From: Equadaptatus sp045642025
GTDB lineage: Bacteria; Synergistota; Synergistia; Synergistales; Synergistaceae
NCBI GenBank assembly: GCA_045642025.1
Contig: JAZUIB010000026.1
Span: 1 to 28,886, forward strand
DNA: 28,886 nucleotides
Direction of reading: 5' to 3'
Below are positions 1-6,321 of this stretch, one piece after another; position 1 is the stretch's first letter, and each line of letters opens with the position of its first letter. The position numbers were made by a program, and so were the translations under genes. Under the pieces are notes generated by a model, which did no database searches, was not told where the DNA came from, and saw only the letters and a program-made list of their open reading frames with translations.

Positions 1-8
1 AGTCAAAT

Positions 9-64
9 TTGCGGACAAACGGACGACAGTCAGTTATTTTGACAGTTGAGCCGTTTGTTCGCAA
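9..64. repeat. Imperfect inverted repeat (14-bp arms)
   Basis: Arms at 9-22 (TTGCGGACAAACGG) and 51-64 (CCGTTTGTTCGCAA) are complementary apart from one G:T pair. The 28-base interior carries a further partial pairing (CAGTCA with TGACAG). No coding frame is evident here. Together with the terminator at 84-122 it could be the 3' part of a structured plus-strand transcript that begins left of the window. That reading is inference; it could also be an intergenic repeat element. Confidence 0.5.
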
Positions 65-83
65 TGGAGATGTACAGAAATAC

Positions 84-122
84 AAAAATGCCCGAGAGCT
101 TTATCGCTCCCGGTCGTTTTTT
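84..122. terminator. Probable bidirectional intrinsic terminator
   Basis: A stem CCGAGAGC / GCTCCCGG (one mismatch) with a six-base loop TTTATC is followed by a T run on the plus strand (117-122). An A run (84-88) precedes it and becomes a T run on the minus strand. It lies about 85 bases past the stop of the Sel1 gene at 206, so it can end that minus-strand transcript and any plus-strand transcript entering from the left edge. Confidence 0.65.
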
Positions 123-130
123 GTATTAGT

Positions 131-277
131 GCATATGTCAAATTATTAACACCGATTACCATATCAAATTTTAAAATCCAGACTTATTTTTCATATTACA
201 ACAGATTAATCACCACGGAAAATATCTTCGCCTTTCTTTATTGCCTCCAAATTTGACTTAGCTCCAGCACTTCCAAG
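131..277. repeat. Direct repeat copy A (Sel1 gene 3' end plus downstream DNA)
   Basis: This stretch covers the last codons of the Sel1 gene and about 75 bases beyond its stop. It aligns by eye with 1965-2108 over its whole length with a few small gaps, and is most alike in the coding part (for example CTTTCTTTATTGCCTC in both). The pair marks a past duplication that took in both the gene end and its downstream flank. Confidence 0.75.
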
Positions 278-1201
278 GTCAGCAGCTTTCTGCCACAATT
301 CTATTGCTTTGCCGATATCCTGGGTTAAACCCATCGTACCATCATAATAACTTGTTGCCAACGTATCCATTGCCACTATATCATTTTTCGCAATTGCTTT
401 TTCAAGATACATTACCGCTTTATAATTATCGCTTTCAACACCTTGTCCATACTCATACATAAATGCCAGTTTTCGCATTGCGGCAACATCATCATTGGCA
501 ACAGCTTTCATGTAAATTGCTGCGGCTTTCTTATAAAGTTTTTTAGCCTCTGCTTTATCCTCCGGCACTCCCTTTCCATATTCATAACAGGAAGCAAGTC
601 CATCAATGCCATCAGCATTGCCGAGTTTAGCGGCTTTTTCATAATATGCTACTGCTTTCGCTTCGTCGCCTGAAACACCAAAGCCTCCAGCGAATTCACC
701 ACCTATCGAATACATTCCTGCCAACGCAACCATTGCCTCAGCATCGCCATTATCTGCGCGTTTTGTGTAAATTTCGACAGCTTTCTTTAGGAGCATCTCA
801 GCTTTCGTGAAATCCTGCGGAACACCATCACCTACCCAATATAAGAATGCAAGTTTATATAAGGCATCAGCATTACCACGCTGTGCAGCTTTATCATAGC
901 ATACTGCCGCTTTTTCAGATTCATCCCGCTCATTATATTGATTGCCCTGTTGTACCAACTGCAGTGTCTTTGTCCCATAAGCACCGTTTTGCATGTGCAT
1001 ATATATGGCAACTCCGGCAACGGCACCAACCAGTATGATAGCTGCTGCAATACAAATGAGTATTTTTTGTTTATTATCTTTTTTACTCTTTGGTGCCGGT
1101 ACAAAACTTACCGGCTGCTGTTCGTCTGTAAGCCTTGTGCCGCATTTCTTGCAAAATTTTGCATTCTCAGCATTTTCATTCCCGCATTTTACACATTTCA
1201 T
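206..1201 (-). CDS. Zinc-ribbon, membrane-anchored Sel1-repeat protein
   Basis: Predicted 331-residue protein. The N-terminus holds a four-cysteine zinc ribbon (CVKCG, then CKKCG, residues 3-21). A basic linker and one hydrophobic segment (about 47-68) follow, and the rest is about five or six Sel1/TPR-like repeats (typical core AxxxYxxGxGVxxDxxKAxxxYxKAA). Sel1 repeats are protein-interaction scaffolds; no catalytic residue is evident. The topology suggests a cytoplasmic zinc ribbon with the repeats outside the inner membrane. The frame is open up to a TTG at 1270, but the ATG at 1201 is preferred because AAAGGAG lies nine bases upstream and the predicted promoter (1279-1306) would start transcription at about 1272. 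An ATG two codons earlier (1207) is possible but too close to the ribosome site. The partner and pathway are unknown. The 3' end is duplicated at 2037-2108. Confidence 0.85.
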   Translation of the reverse strand: MKCVKCGNENAENAKFCKKCGTRLTDEQQPVSFVPAPKSKKDNKQKILICIAAAIILVGAVAGVAIYMHMQNGAYGTKTLQLVQQGNQYNERDESEKAAVCYDKAAQRGNADALYKLAFLYWVGDGVPQDFTKAEMLLKKAVEIYTKRADNGDAEAMVALAGMYSIGGEFAGGFGVSGDEAKAVAYYEKAAKLGNADGIDGLASCYEYGKGVPEDKAEAKKLYKKAAAIYMKAVANDDVAAMRKLAFMYEYGQGVESDNYKAVMYLEKAIAKNDIVAMDTLATSYYDGTMGLTQDIGKAIELWQKAADLGSAGAKSNLEAIKKGEDIFRGD

Positions 1202-1278
1202 AGGCATATACTCCTTTGGACCAGAGATAACACTATCATATTTCATACTGTGATTCTCTGCAGATATCAAGTTGTTTC

Positions 1279-1306
1279 ATTATATAGTTTAATATGGAAA
1301 AGTCAA
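1279..1306 (-). promoter_or_regulatory. Sigma70-type promoter of the Sel1 gene
   Basis: On the minus strand TTGACT (1301-1306) and TATAAT (1279-1284) are separated by 16 bases. This is close to consensus and places the transcript start near 1272, about 70 bases ahead of the chosen ATG. Confidence 0.7.
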
Positions 1307-1347
1307 TGAATCATTAAATAGTCAGTATTTTATACAATCACTATACA

Positions 1348-1377
1348 ACAAAGAACGCACTTTAGTACGTTCTTTGT
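1348..1377. terminator. Perfect 10-bp hairpin, possible terminator
   Basis: ACAAAGAACG (1348-1357) and CGTTCTTTGT (1368-1377) form a perfect stem around a ten-base loop. It lies 66 bases past the stop of the small zinc-ribbon gene. The T run expected on the minus strand is weak, so this could be a transcript-stabilising hairpin or a protein site instead of a classical terminator. Confidence 0.45.
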
Positions 1378-1442
1378 GAATATGCCTAATATTTCAATTT
1401 TTTTGCCTTTGTTATTTTACTTCAGACAGTATACTGCTTATA

Positions 1443-1922
1443 TTATTCTATTTTGCTGCCGCAATTAGGACAAAAACCGTTTCCTGCCATTAACTTGCTT
1501 CCGCACTGTGTGCAAAAACTCGTGTCGTTATTATTTTGTATTTGAGTATTGGCTGTATTCACTGTGTTAACTGTATTCACAGTATTATTTACCTTCATTT
1601 TCGCAAATGCAATAAAGCACAAGATCATCTGCGGCAGAACGAATAGTGCGTACAGGAACATAAGCAGCATAGAGACTGCATATAAAATTCCTGCCACCAA
1701 GGCACCCCATCTTACTCTGCATGACCATCCGACCCAGTTAAATATTACAGCGATAGCTACACAGATCATATGCGGCATAACCAATGCTGTTGCTATTCCT
1801 GCACCTATAGTTGTTTCCGTATCTGGTGCATCAGACATTGCCCCTGCGAAATACACAATCAGATACAATACATAAAGTGTTCCCAAAATTGCTGCAACTA
1901 AAAGACAGTTGTTTCTTTTCAT
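1443..1922 (-). CDS. Small membrane protein with C-terminal zinc ribbon
   Basis: Predicted 159-residue protein of unknown function. About four hydrophobic segments occupy roughly residues 1-120, and the segment FNWVGW recalls small bacterial zinc-ribbon membrane proteins. A low-complexity linker of repeated N-T-V triplets follows, then a four-cysteine zinc ribbon (CTQCG and CPNCG) at the extreme C-terminus. The architecture mirrors its neighbour at 206-1201, where the ribbon is N-terminal; both ribbons should face the cytoplasm. The ATG at 1922 is preferred over an in-frame upstream start at 1973 because an AAAGGG site lies 11 bases before it and the likely promoter overlaps the upstream part. 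The gene has its own promoter and is probably a single-gene unit. Confidence 0.75.
   Translation of the reverse strand: MKRNNCLLVAAILGTLYVLYLIVYFAGAMSDAPDTETTIGAGIATALVMPHMICVAIAVIFNWVGWSCRVRWGALVAGILYAVSMLLMFLYALFVLPQMILCFIAFAKMKVNNTVNTVNTVNTANTQIQNNNDTSFCTQCGSKLMAGNGFCPNCGSKIE
1547..1590 (-). repeat. In-frame 9-bp tandem repeat (Asn-Thr-Val linker)
   Basis: About four copies of a nine-base unit (GTGAATACA and close variants) encode NTVNTVNTVNTANT between the last membrane segment and the zinc ribbon. The copies are nearly identical, so copy number could change by slippage without breaking the frame. Confidence 0.7.
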
Positions 1923-1944
1923 TATTACAAACACCCTTTCTTTA

Positions 1945-1973
1945 TTTTTACTTGACACGTTTACGCATGTCAA
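1945..1973 (-). promoter_or_regulatory. Promoter with overlapping TTGACA/TGTCAA dyad
   Basis: On the minus strand TTGACA (1968-1973) is followed after 17 bases by TAAAAA (1945-1950), a plausible promoter for the small zinc-ribbon gene. The same TTGACA forms a dyad with TGTCAA (1952-1957), giving a possible operator across the spacer. The -35 side lies inside the duplicated flank of the Sel1 gene. Confidence 0.45.
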
Positions 1974-2108
1974 ATTATTACCGGTAGCAGTATTAATCTA
2001 AATCCACACTAACTTTCATGTATTATAGCAGATTAGTCACCAAGAAAAAATATCCCCGTCTTTCTTTATTGCCTCTAAATATGACTTAGCCTGCGCGCTT
2101 CCAAAAAG
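1965..2108. repeat. Direct repeat copy B (diverged)
   Basis: This is the diverged partner of 131-277. The shared order is: a GCATGTCAAATTATTA-like flank, a spacer, CAGATTA, then the C-terminal codons of a Sel1 gene. Copy B has small deletions in the flank and one extra base near the stop codon. Confidence 0.75.
2037..2108 (-). pseudogene. Remnant of a second Sel1-repeat gene (3' end only)
   Basis: Read on the minus strand this encodes LFGSAQAKSYLEAIKKDGD followed by IFSW and a TGA. It is closely related to the last residues of the intact protein (LGSAGAKSNLEAIKKGED, then IFRGD). A one-base insertion shifts the final codons relative to the intact copy. There is no start codon, and the fragment begins only 12 bases past the rsmE stop, so it is the stump of a gene whose upstream part has been lost. 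Confidence 0.75.
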
Positions 2109-2120
2109 TTTTATGCACTT

Positions 2121-2831
2121 TTATTTCGTATTACCAAGCCAGCCGCAGCCGACTGCTACTGCAGTACTTGCACGAAGTATACGTGCTCCAAGGCTTACAG
2201 GTATAAAGCCTTCGTCAAGCAGCCGCTGTGTTTCTTCAGGTGACCAGTCACCTTCCGGGCCTATTGCGAGTGTAGCCTTGACACCGAATTTAATGTCCGA
2301 AAGTGAATGGGCTTTGTCCGAAAGCAAAGCAGCGTATTTGTCGCCTTGAACAGCGGAAAAGTCAAATTCGGCGAATGCAGAAGGAGCATGAAGCAGCGGT
2401 TCAGCAGCAGCACCTGACTGCTTTGTCGCTTCGGCAAGTATTTTGTTCCAGCGCACCATTTTTTCATTTATTTTGTCCGAAATCTTTGGAACTGAGCGTT
2501 CACAGGCAAGCAGATATATTTCGCTTACTCCTGTCTCCGCACAGAAACGGAGCGCATCGTCAAACTGGTCGTTTTTTAGCAGCGCAAGGAGAAGTCTGAT
2601 TTCACGCGGGGGTTTCTTTTCTTTCGCGCGTGAGAGTTCTACGGCGCAGACTTGCTCTGTATCGCAGTTTTCAAGCCGCAGTTCAAGTTTTTCGCCGTTA
2701 AGCAGTCCTTCAACGACAGAACCGTTATAGCAGCGGCGCACTTTTACAAGGTGCTTTGCCTGTTTTGCGTCAAGTTTCCATATTCCGTTTTCAAAACGGC
2801 AGTCTTCAAGCCTTAATCTTGGCTGCGACAC
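2121..2831 (-). CDS. rsmE: 16S rRNA (uracil-1498-N3)-methyltransferase RsmE
   Basis: SPOUT-family methyltransferase that methylates N3 of U1498 in 16S rRNA using S-adenosylmethionine. The 236-residue product has an N-terminal PUA-like part (KQAKHLVKVRR) and a C-terminal SPOUT knot with the hallmarks LAIGPEGDWSPEE and SLGARILRASTA. The start is taken as the GTG at 2831: a GAAGGAG site lies eight bases upstream, and the resulting protein begins SQPRLRLE as the family does. The frame stays open upstream only because it overlaps prmA. The gene overlaps the end of prmA by 26 bases, so the two are probably translationally coupled; both modify the ribosome. Confidence 0.93.
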   Translation of the reverse strand: MSQPRLRLEDCRFENGIWKLDAKQAKHLVKVRRCYNGSVVEGLLNGEKLELRLENCDTEQVCAVELSRAKEKKPPREIRLLLALLKNDQFDDALRFCAETGVSEIYLLACERSVPKISDKINEKMVRWNKILAEATKQSGAAAEPLLHAPSAFAEFDFSAVQGDKYAALLSDKAHSLSDIKFGVKATLAIGPEGDWSPEETQRLLDEGFIPVSLGARILRASTAVAVGCGWLGNTK

Positions 2832-3669
2832 CCCACCAGTCTCCTTCTCTTTTTTCTGCAACAGGCATAAGCCCGTTTTCATCAAGCACTTTCAGGAAAC
2901 GTTCTCTTTCGTTTTCAACCATGCCTGAAAAAAGCGCAGTACCCTTGCTGCCTATTACGGCAGGCACATCGCAGATCATTGTTGAAAGCGGTTCTATTAG
3001 TATATTTGCCAGAAGCAGGTCTGCTTTGTGATTAAATCCTCTGAGCAGGTCTCCTGTCGCAAGGTCAATTTTGTTCATGTCAAGTGAGTTAAGCTCAAAA
3101 TTTTTTCGCACTTCGTCTATGACAGCAGGGTCTATGTCGCGTGCGTAGGCTTTTGCCGCTCCTTTTTTTATCGCAAATATTGTGAGTATTCCGCTGCCTG
3201 TGCCTATGTCAGCGGTGGTCATTCCCGGCTTCATGTATTGTTCCATAAGCTGCAGAACTATCTGTGTGCTTTCGTGATAGCCTGTGCCGAAGGCGCAGCC
3301 TGGGTTTATGTAAAGCGGCATTCTGCATGCTTCTTCTGTTCCTTTGTGCCACGGTGCAAGAACAACAATGTTTTCTCCGACGTTGAGGGGGGGAAGGGCT
3401 TCTTCTGCCTGTACGTTCCACGGCTGGTTTTCAAGTTTACCCCAATCTTCAATTTTGATTGTCGGAAATTCTCTCATGGCTTTAAGCAGTTTGTTTTTCC
3501 AGTATTCAAGTGACTCGTTGCTGCGATAATACGCACGCAACGTGACTTTGCCTGAGGCAAGTTCGTCAAATTCAGTGCCTATGCTTTCCGTATTGTCAGC
3601 AAGTGAGAAGAGTGCGTCATCAAGCTCAGGTTCTGCGCTGAGGGTTATATACCACCAGAATGCATCCAT
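2806..3669 (-). CDS. prmA: Ribosomal protein L11 methyltransferase PrmA
   Basis: Trimethylates ribosomal protein L11 with S-adenosylmethionine. The 287-residue product has the L11-recognition N-terminal half and a Rossmann methyltransferase half. Motif I is TADIGTGSG (about residues 152-160), preceded by the PrmA signature NPGCAFGTGYHEST (Asn where many homologues have Asp); LLANILIEP is the substrate-side motif. The ATG at 3669 is preferred over a GTG three codons earlier because that GTG is itself part of the AAGGTG ribosome site. The gene lies directly behind the acetyltransferase stop and overlaps rsmE, the usual prmA-rsmE pairing of many bacteria. Confidence 0.93.
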   Translation of the reverse strand: MDAFWWYITLSAEPELDDALFSLADNTESIGTEFDELASGKVTLRAYYRSNESLEYWKNKLLKAMREFPTIKIEDWGKLENQPWNVQAEEALPPLNVGENIVVLAPWHKGTEEACRMPLYINPGCAFGTGYHESTQIVLQLMEQYMKPGMTTADIGTGSGILTIFAIKKGAAKAYARDIDPAVIDEVRKNFELNSLDMNKIDLATGDLLRGFNHKADLLLANILIEPLSTMICDVPAVIGSKGTALFSGMVENERERFLKVLDENGLMPVAEKREGDWWGVAAKIKA

Positions 3670-3679
3670 TGTGTTCACC

Positions 3680-4156
3680 TTATTTCAGTTTTTTATTAGG
3701 GCGGACGAACATTATTTCGTCTATGCCTTTTATAAGATAGTTCGGAATGACTCCCATTTTTTTGAAACCTACTGACTCGTATAGCTGCTTTGCACGGACG
3801 TTGAATGTGCTTGTCATGATAAACATATTCGGCGCACCAGACTGTTCTGCGAGGCCTATGAACACGGCAAGAAATTTTTTGCCTATTCCCATGCCGCGAT
3901 ATTTCTTTTTGACTCCTAGCAGCGCAAGGTACGGAAGCTCTGCAAAACCCTGCATGAGCACAACCATAACTCCGGCAATTTCACCAGAAGATGTGCGCGC
4001 TATCAGTGTGTCACCGTTTTTTGTGGCACCGTCTAGCATGAAGGACAGAGACTCAGGATGCGGTTTAAAATAATGGTCATAAAGTGCCGAGTCATCAAAT
4101 ACCGAATACATTTCGGGGAGCATTGCTTCCGTTGCTTTTTCAATCGTTATATGCAT
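3680..4156 (-). CDS. GNAT-family N-acetyltransferase
   Basis: A 158-residue single-domain GNAT protein. The acetyl-CoA pyrophosphate loop is visible as KKKYRGMGIGKKF (about residues 88-100), and the late strand reads AKQLYESVGFKKMGVIPNYL, as in the RimI/PhnO-like branches. An NMFIMTSTFN segment precedes it. The substrate cannot be read from sequence. It stands immediately upstream of prmA and rsmE (10-base gap to the prmA ATG), so a ribosomal protein or small-molecule target is equally possible. The start is supported by CGGAG nine bases before the ATG. Confidence 0.85.
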   Translation of the reverse strand: MHITIEKATEAMLPEMYSVFDDSALYDHYFKPHPESLSFMLDGATKNGDTLIARTSSGEIAGVMVVLMQGFAELPYLALLGVKKKYRGMGIGKKFLAVFIGLAEQSGAPNMFIMTSTFNVRAKQLYESVGFKKMGVIPNYLIKGIDEIMFVRPNKKLK

Positions 4157-4181
4157 TAGATATCACTCCGTTTTCAGCTGT

Positions 4182-4296
4182 ATAGGCGAGTAGGTGTATA
4201 GATGTATAAATTCCGATATTTAATATTAAACCATCAACCTCAAAAACAAAGACTTGCAAACCAAGGAGTCATCGATCTATTCGCCCCTGCGCCTAT
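4182..4296. repeat. Intergenic inverted-repeat element
   Basis: The arms 4182-4207 and 4271-4296 match in inverted orientation at 18 of 26 positions (ATAGGCG at the outer ends, ATAGAT further in), flanking an AT-rich centre. The inner right part, 4248-4277 (AAAGACTTGCAAACCAAGGA onward), matches 13100-13129 at 22 of 30 positions, in the gap before another gene. The element lies between the hydrolase gene and the acetyltransferase gene. It looks like a non-coding, genome-dispersed repeat; its mobility or function is unknown. Confidence 0.5.
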
Positions 4297-4311
4297 TTTC
4301 AATGCTTTAGT

Positions 4312-5193
4312 CTAAATAATCGTTATTCCGTATTTTTTCACAAGCTCCGCATACTGTTTTTCCGCTTCTTCGCGAGGACCTATGCTGCTTGTACAGCTGC
4401 TCATTACAAAGATTTTAGGTGTCTTGCCTATTCTTCCAAGTTCACTGCAAAGCTGGAGCACTGTTTCGTATACGCAGTAGTCCATTGCTTCTCCTGCAAC
4501 GATTATTTTGTCAAAACGGCACACAAATTCAAGAAGTTCTGTGTTGTCTGTACCGGGCTCACAGTATTCCGGACGAAGCGCACCGTAAAATTCCGAGTAT
4601 GGTATTCTGCCTTTGCCAAATTTGCGAAATTCGGCTCTGCGTGACGCAGCAAAAAAGTTCGCCATGTTTGAGAACTGGTTTTCCAGTGCACCACCTATGC
4701 TTGCTTCCAGACAATGGTACGGCCAGATACAAAGTCTCTTTTTGCCCTGACGCTCAAGCACTTCAAGATATTCCGCCGATTTTCCAGGCATTGTACGCGG
4801 TATCCAGCGCCCTGCATCAAGCTCGCTTTTGGTGATTATCGTAAACGGCGCAGGCTCTTTACCATTTTCATCCTGCCACCAGCAGGCATGAAATATCTGC
4901 ATTGGTGAATGACAATCGCAGGTTGCGGCTATTGCCGTCAGTTTTTCTATGTTGTCATATATGAAACGGGTCAGTCGTTCTACGTCTTTTTTTGCTCCTT
5001 TTACACCAAGCGCGCCGTCGTCCATGAAGTCAAGCTGTATGTCAACGGCAAGCATAAGCAGTTTTTCGGCATCTTTTTCCGCAGGCTCGAACTTCTCTAT
5101 CGCAGCAAGAGAAAACAGCTCGGCAGATGAAAGTTGATTTGCCGCTTTACCTATCATATTCACGTCAACTATCTGTTCGAACCGCGTTTTCAT
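4312..5193 (-). CDS. Nicotinamidase-like cysteine hydrolase (isochorismatase fold)
   Basis: A 293-residue protein of the isochorismatase/nicotinamidase superfamily. Visible marks in order: VDIQLDFMDDGALGVKGA (catalytic Asp51), TCDCHSP (Asp93 and His95 as likely metal ligands), KKRLCIWPYHC (catalytic Lys region and metal-side His160), and AGEAMDYCVYET with nucleophile Cys240. This pattern is that of nicotinamidase (PncA), which turns nicotinamide into nicotinate for NAD salvage. The protein is about 80-100 residues longer than typical PncA, with an N-terminal extension of about 45 residues and a long insert at 170-215, so another amide substrate is possible. The ribosome site is poor: AGAAGG lies 17 bases from the ATG, so the start is uncertain. 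It follows the oxidoreductase gene by only 8 bases and is probably co-transcribed with it. Confidence 0.8.
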   Translation of the reverse strand: MKTRFEQIVDVNMIGKAANQLSSAELFSLAAIEKFEPAEKDAEKLLMLAVDIQLDFMDDGALGVKGAKKDVERLTRFIYDNIEKLTAIAATCDCHSPMQIFHACWWQDENGKEPAPFTIITKSELDAGRWIPRTMPGKSAEYLEVLERQGKKRLCIWPYHCLEASIGGALENQFSNMANFFAASRRAEFRKFGKGRIPYSEFYGALRPEYCEPGTDNTELLEFVCRFDKIIVAGEAMDYCVYETVLQLCSELGRIGKTPKIFVMSSCTSSIGPREEAEKQYAELVKKYGITII

Positions 5194-5201
5194 TTTTTAC
5201 G

Positions 5202-5741
5202 TTAGAAGAACCTTCTCGCAAGTTCCTTTGCCTGCTCACAGCAGTTTCCTTTTTTAATGTCGTCTGCCGCGTAAACCCCTGTTGCAAGCACTTCGCCTAC
5301 ATGTGTTCCACCAAGCAGTGAGAGAACTCCGCGATAGACAAGAAACATCCCCGCAAATGCGTTCGCTGTGCTGTCTTGACATGCTGCAAGCAGTGCGTAT
5401 TTTTTATTTGTAATACCTTTTCCGTTGTAGAAGCAGAAGAAACGGTCTATGCAAGCTTTAAGTTGTGCCGTAAAACTCGACCAGTATAGAGGGGAGGCAA
5501 AGACCACCCCGTCTGCGTTTTCAACCGCTGCCGCAATTTTGTTGAAATCGTCTTCAAAAAGGCACGGACGGCCTTTTTTGTAGCAGTTTTCACAATGGCG
5601 GCAGCCACCTATATTCATAAAGGCTGTATCAAAAATTTCAACCTCAGCGCCAAAACGTTCCGCCTCTTCGGTAAATGCTTTCACAAGTTTTGCGCTGTTT
5701 CCATTTTTCCTCGGACTTCCAGTAAGAATTACTATTTTCAT
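5202..5741 (-). CDS. Flavodoxin-like NAD(P)H oxidoreductase / iron-sulfur flavoprotein
   Basis: A 179-residue flavodoxin-fold protein. The FMN phosphate loop is TGSPRKNGNS (residues 7-16), and the second FMN loop is SPLYWSSFTAQLKACIDRF. Between them sits a cysteine cluster C47-x2-C50-x2-C53-x6-C60, which fits the compact [4Fe-4S] motif (CX2CX2CX4-7C) of iron-sulfur flavoproteins from anaerobes. Such proteins transfer electrons or reduce small oxidants; the physiological partner is unknown. A strong AAAGGAG lies nine bases before the ATG. It heads the two-gene unit with the nicotinamidase-like hydrolase, which could link it to NAD metabolism, but that is inference. Confidence 0.85.
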   Translation of the reverse strand: MKIVILTGSPRKNGNSAKLVKAFTEEAERFGAEVEIFDTAFMNIGGCRHCENCYKKGRPCLFEDDFNKIAAAVENADGVVFASPLYWSSFTAQLKACIDRFFCFYNGKGITNKKYALLAACQDSTANAFAGMFLVYRGVLSLLGGTHVGEVLATGVYAADDIKKGNCCEQAKELARRFF

Positions 5742-5831
5742 TTTTATAACTCCTTTAATAAACGGTGTACGAATGCCCGTCTGTTTTCCTAAATTTCTGA
5801 ACCGCGGTGCCTTTTAACTTTACCGGCATCA

Positions 5832-6317
5832 CTATTTTTTGATATCTTCTCTTCTGCCGCCTGTTATTCTGAGCAGTTCGCAGGGTGCTATAGGGAAGAA
5901 AGCATGGTCAGTACCAGCTGCTGCCCATACTGTTTCATATTTGAACAGGTCATCGTCAAGCAGGGTAACAGGCTGTTCAGGATAGCCTACAGGGGGTACT
6001 CCTCCAGGGCGAAATCCTGACCACTCTATACATTCTTCCGGCTGCGCGAAAGAAACGTGCTGCACTCCGAGCAGATGTCTGATTTTTTTGGTATCTACGC
6101 GATTTACGCCTGACATCAGAGCAAGAGCTCTAGATTCTCCGTGGTTTACACGAAGCAGAATACTTTTAAGTATTTCTTCTTCAGGAGCACCTACCGCAAA
6201 ACTTGCATCAGATACAGTGAAAATAGTAGCTTCTGTATGTTTGATTTCCGATTTGCAGTTTACACTTGCAAGATATTTGCGTACCGCCTCTACAGGCTCA
6301 AATTTTTCTTCTCTCAT
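5832..6317 (-). CDS. YbaK/EbsC-type aminoacyl-tRNA deacylase
   Basis: A 161-residue single-domain protein of the YbaK/ProX-like editing family, which removes wrongly attached amino acids from tRNA in trans. The family features are KSILLRVN (the conserved lysine region), GVNRVDTKKIR, the FRPGGVPPVG loop, and a C-terminal small-residue strand GTDHAFFPIAPCELLRITGG. The exact tRNA specificity (Cys-tRNAPro, Ala-tRNAPro or another) cannot be assigned. The ATG lies four bases past the stop of the upstream membrane-protein gene and lacks a strong ribosome site of its own, so it is probably read by translational coupling at the end of the folate operon. Confidence 0.85.
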   Translation of the reverse strand: MREEKFEPVEAVRKYLASVNCKSEIKHTEATIFTVSDASFAVGAPEEEILKSILLRVNHGESRALALMSGVNRVDTKKIRHLLGVQHVSFAQPEECIEWSGFRPGGVPPVGYPEQPVTLLDDDLFKYETVWAAAGTDHAFFPIAPCELLRITGGRREDIKK

Positions 6318-6321
6318 TGTT

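Noticed and set aside
206..1270. Longer Sel1 protein starting at the TTG at 1270
   Set aside because: The predicted transcript start (about 1272) leaves no leader for it, and the AAAGGAG site favours the ATG at 1201.
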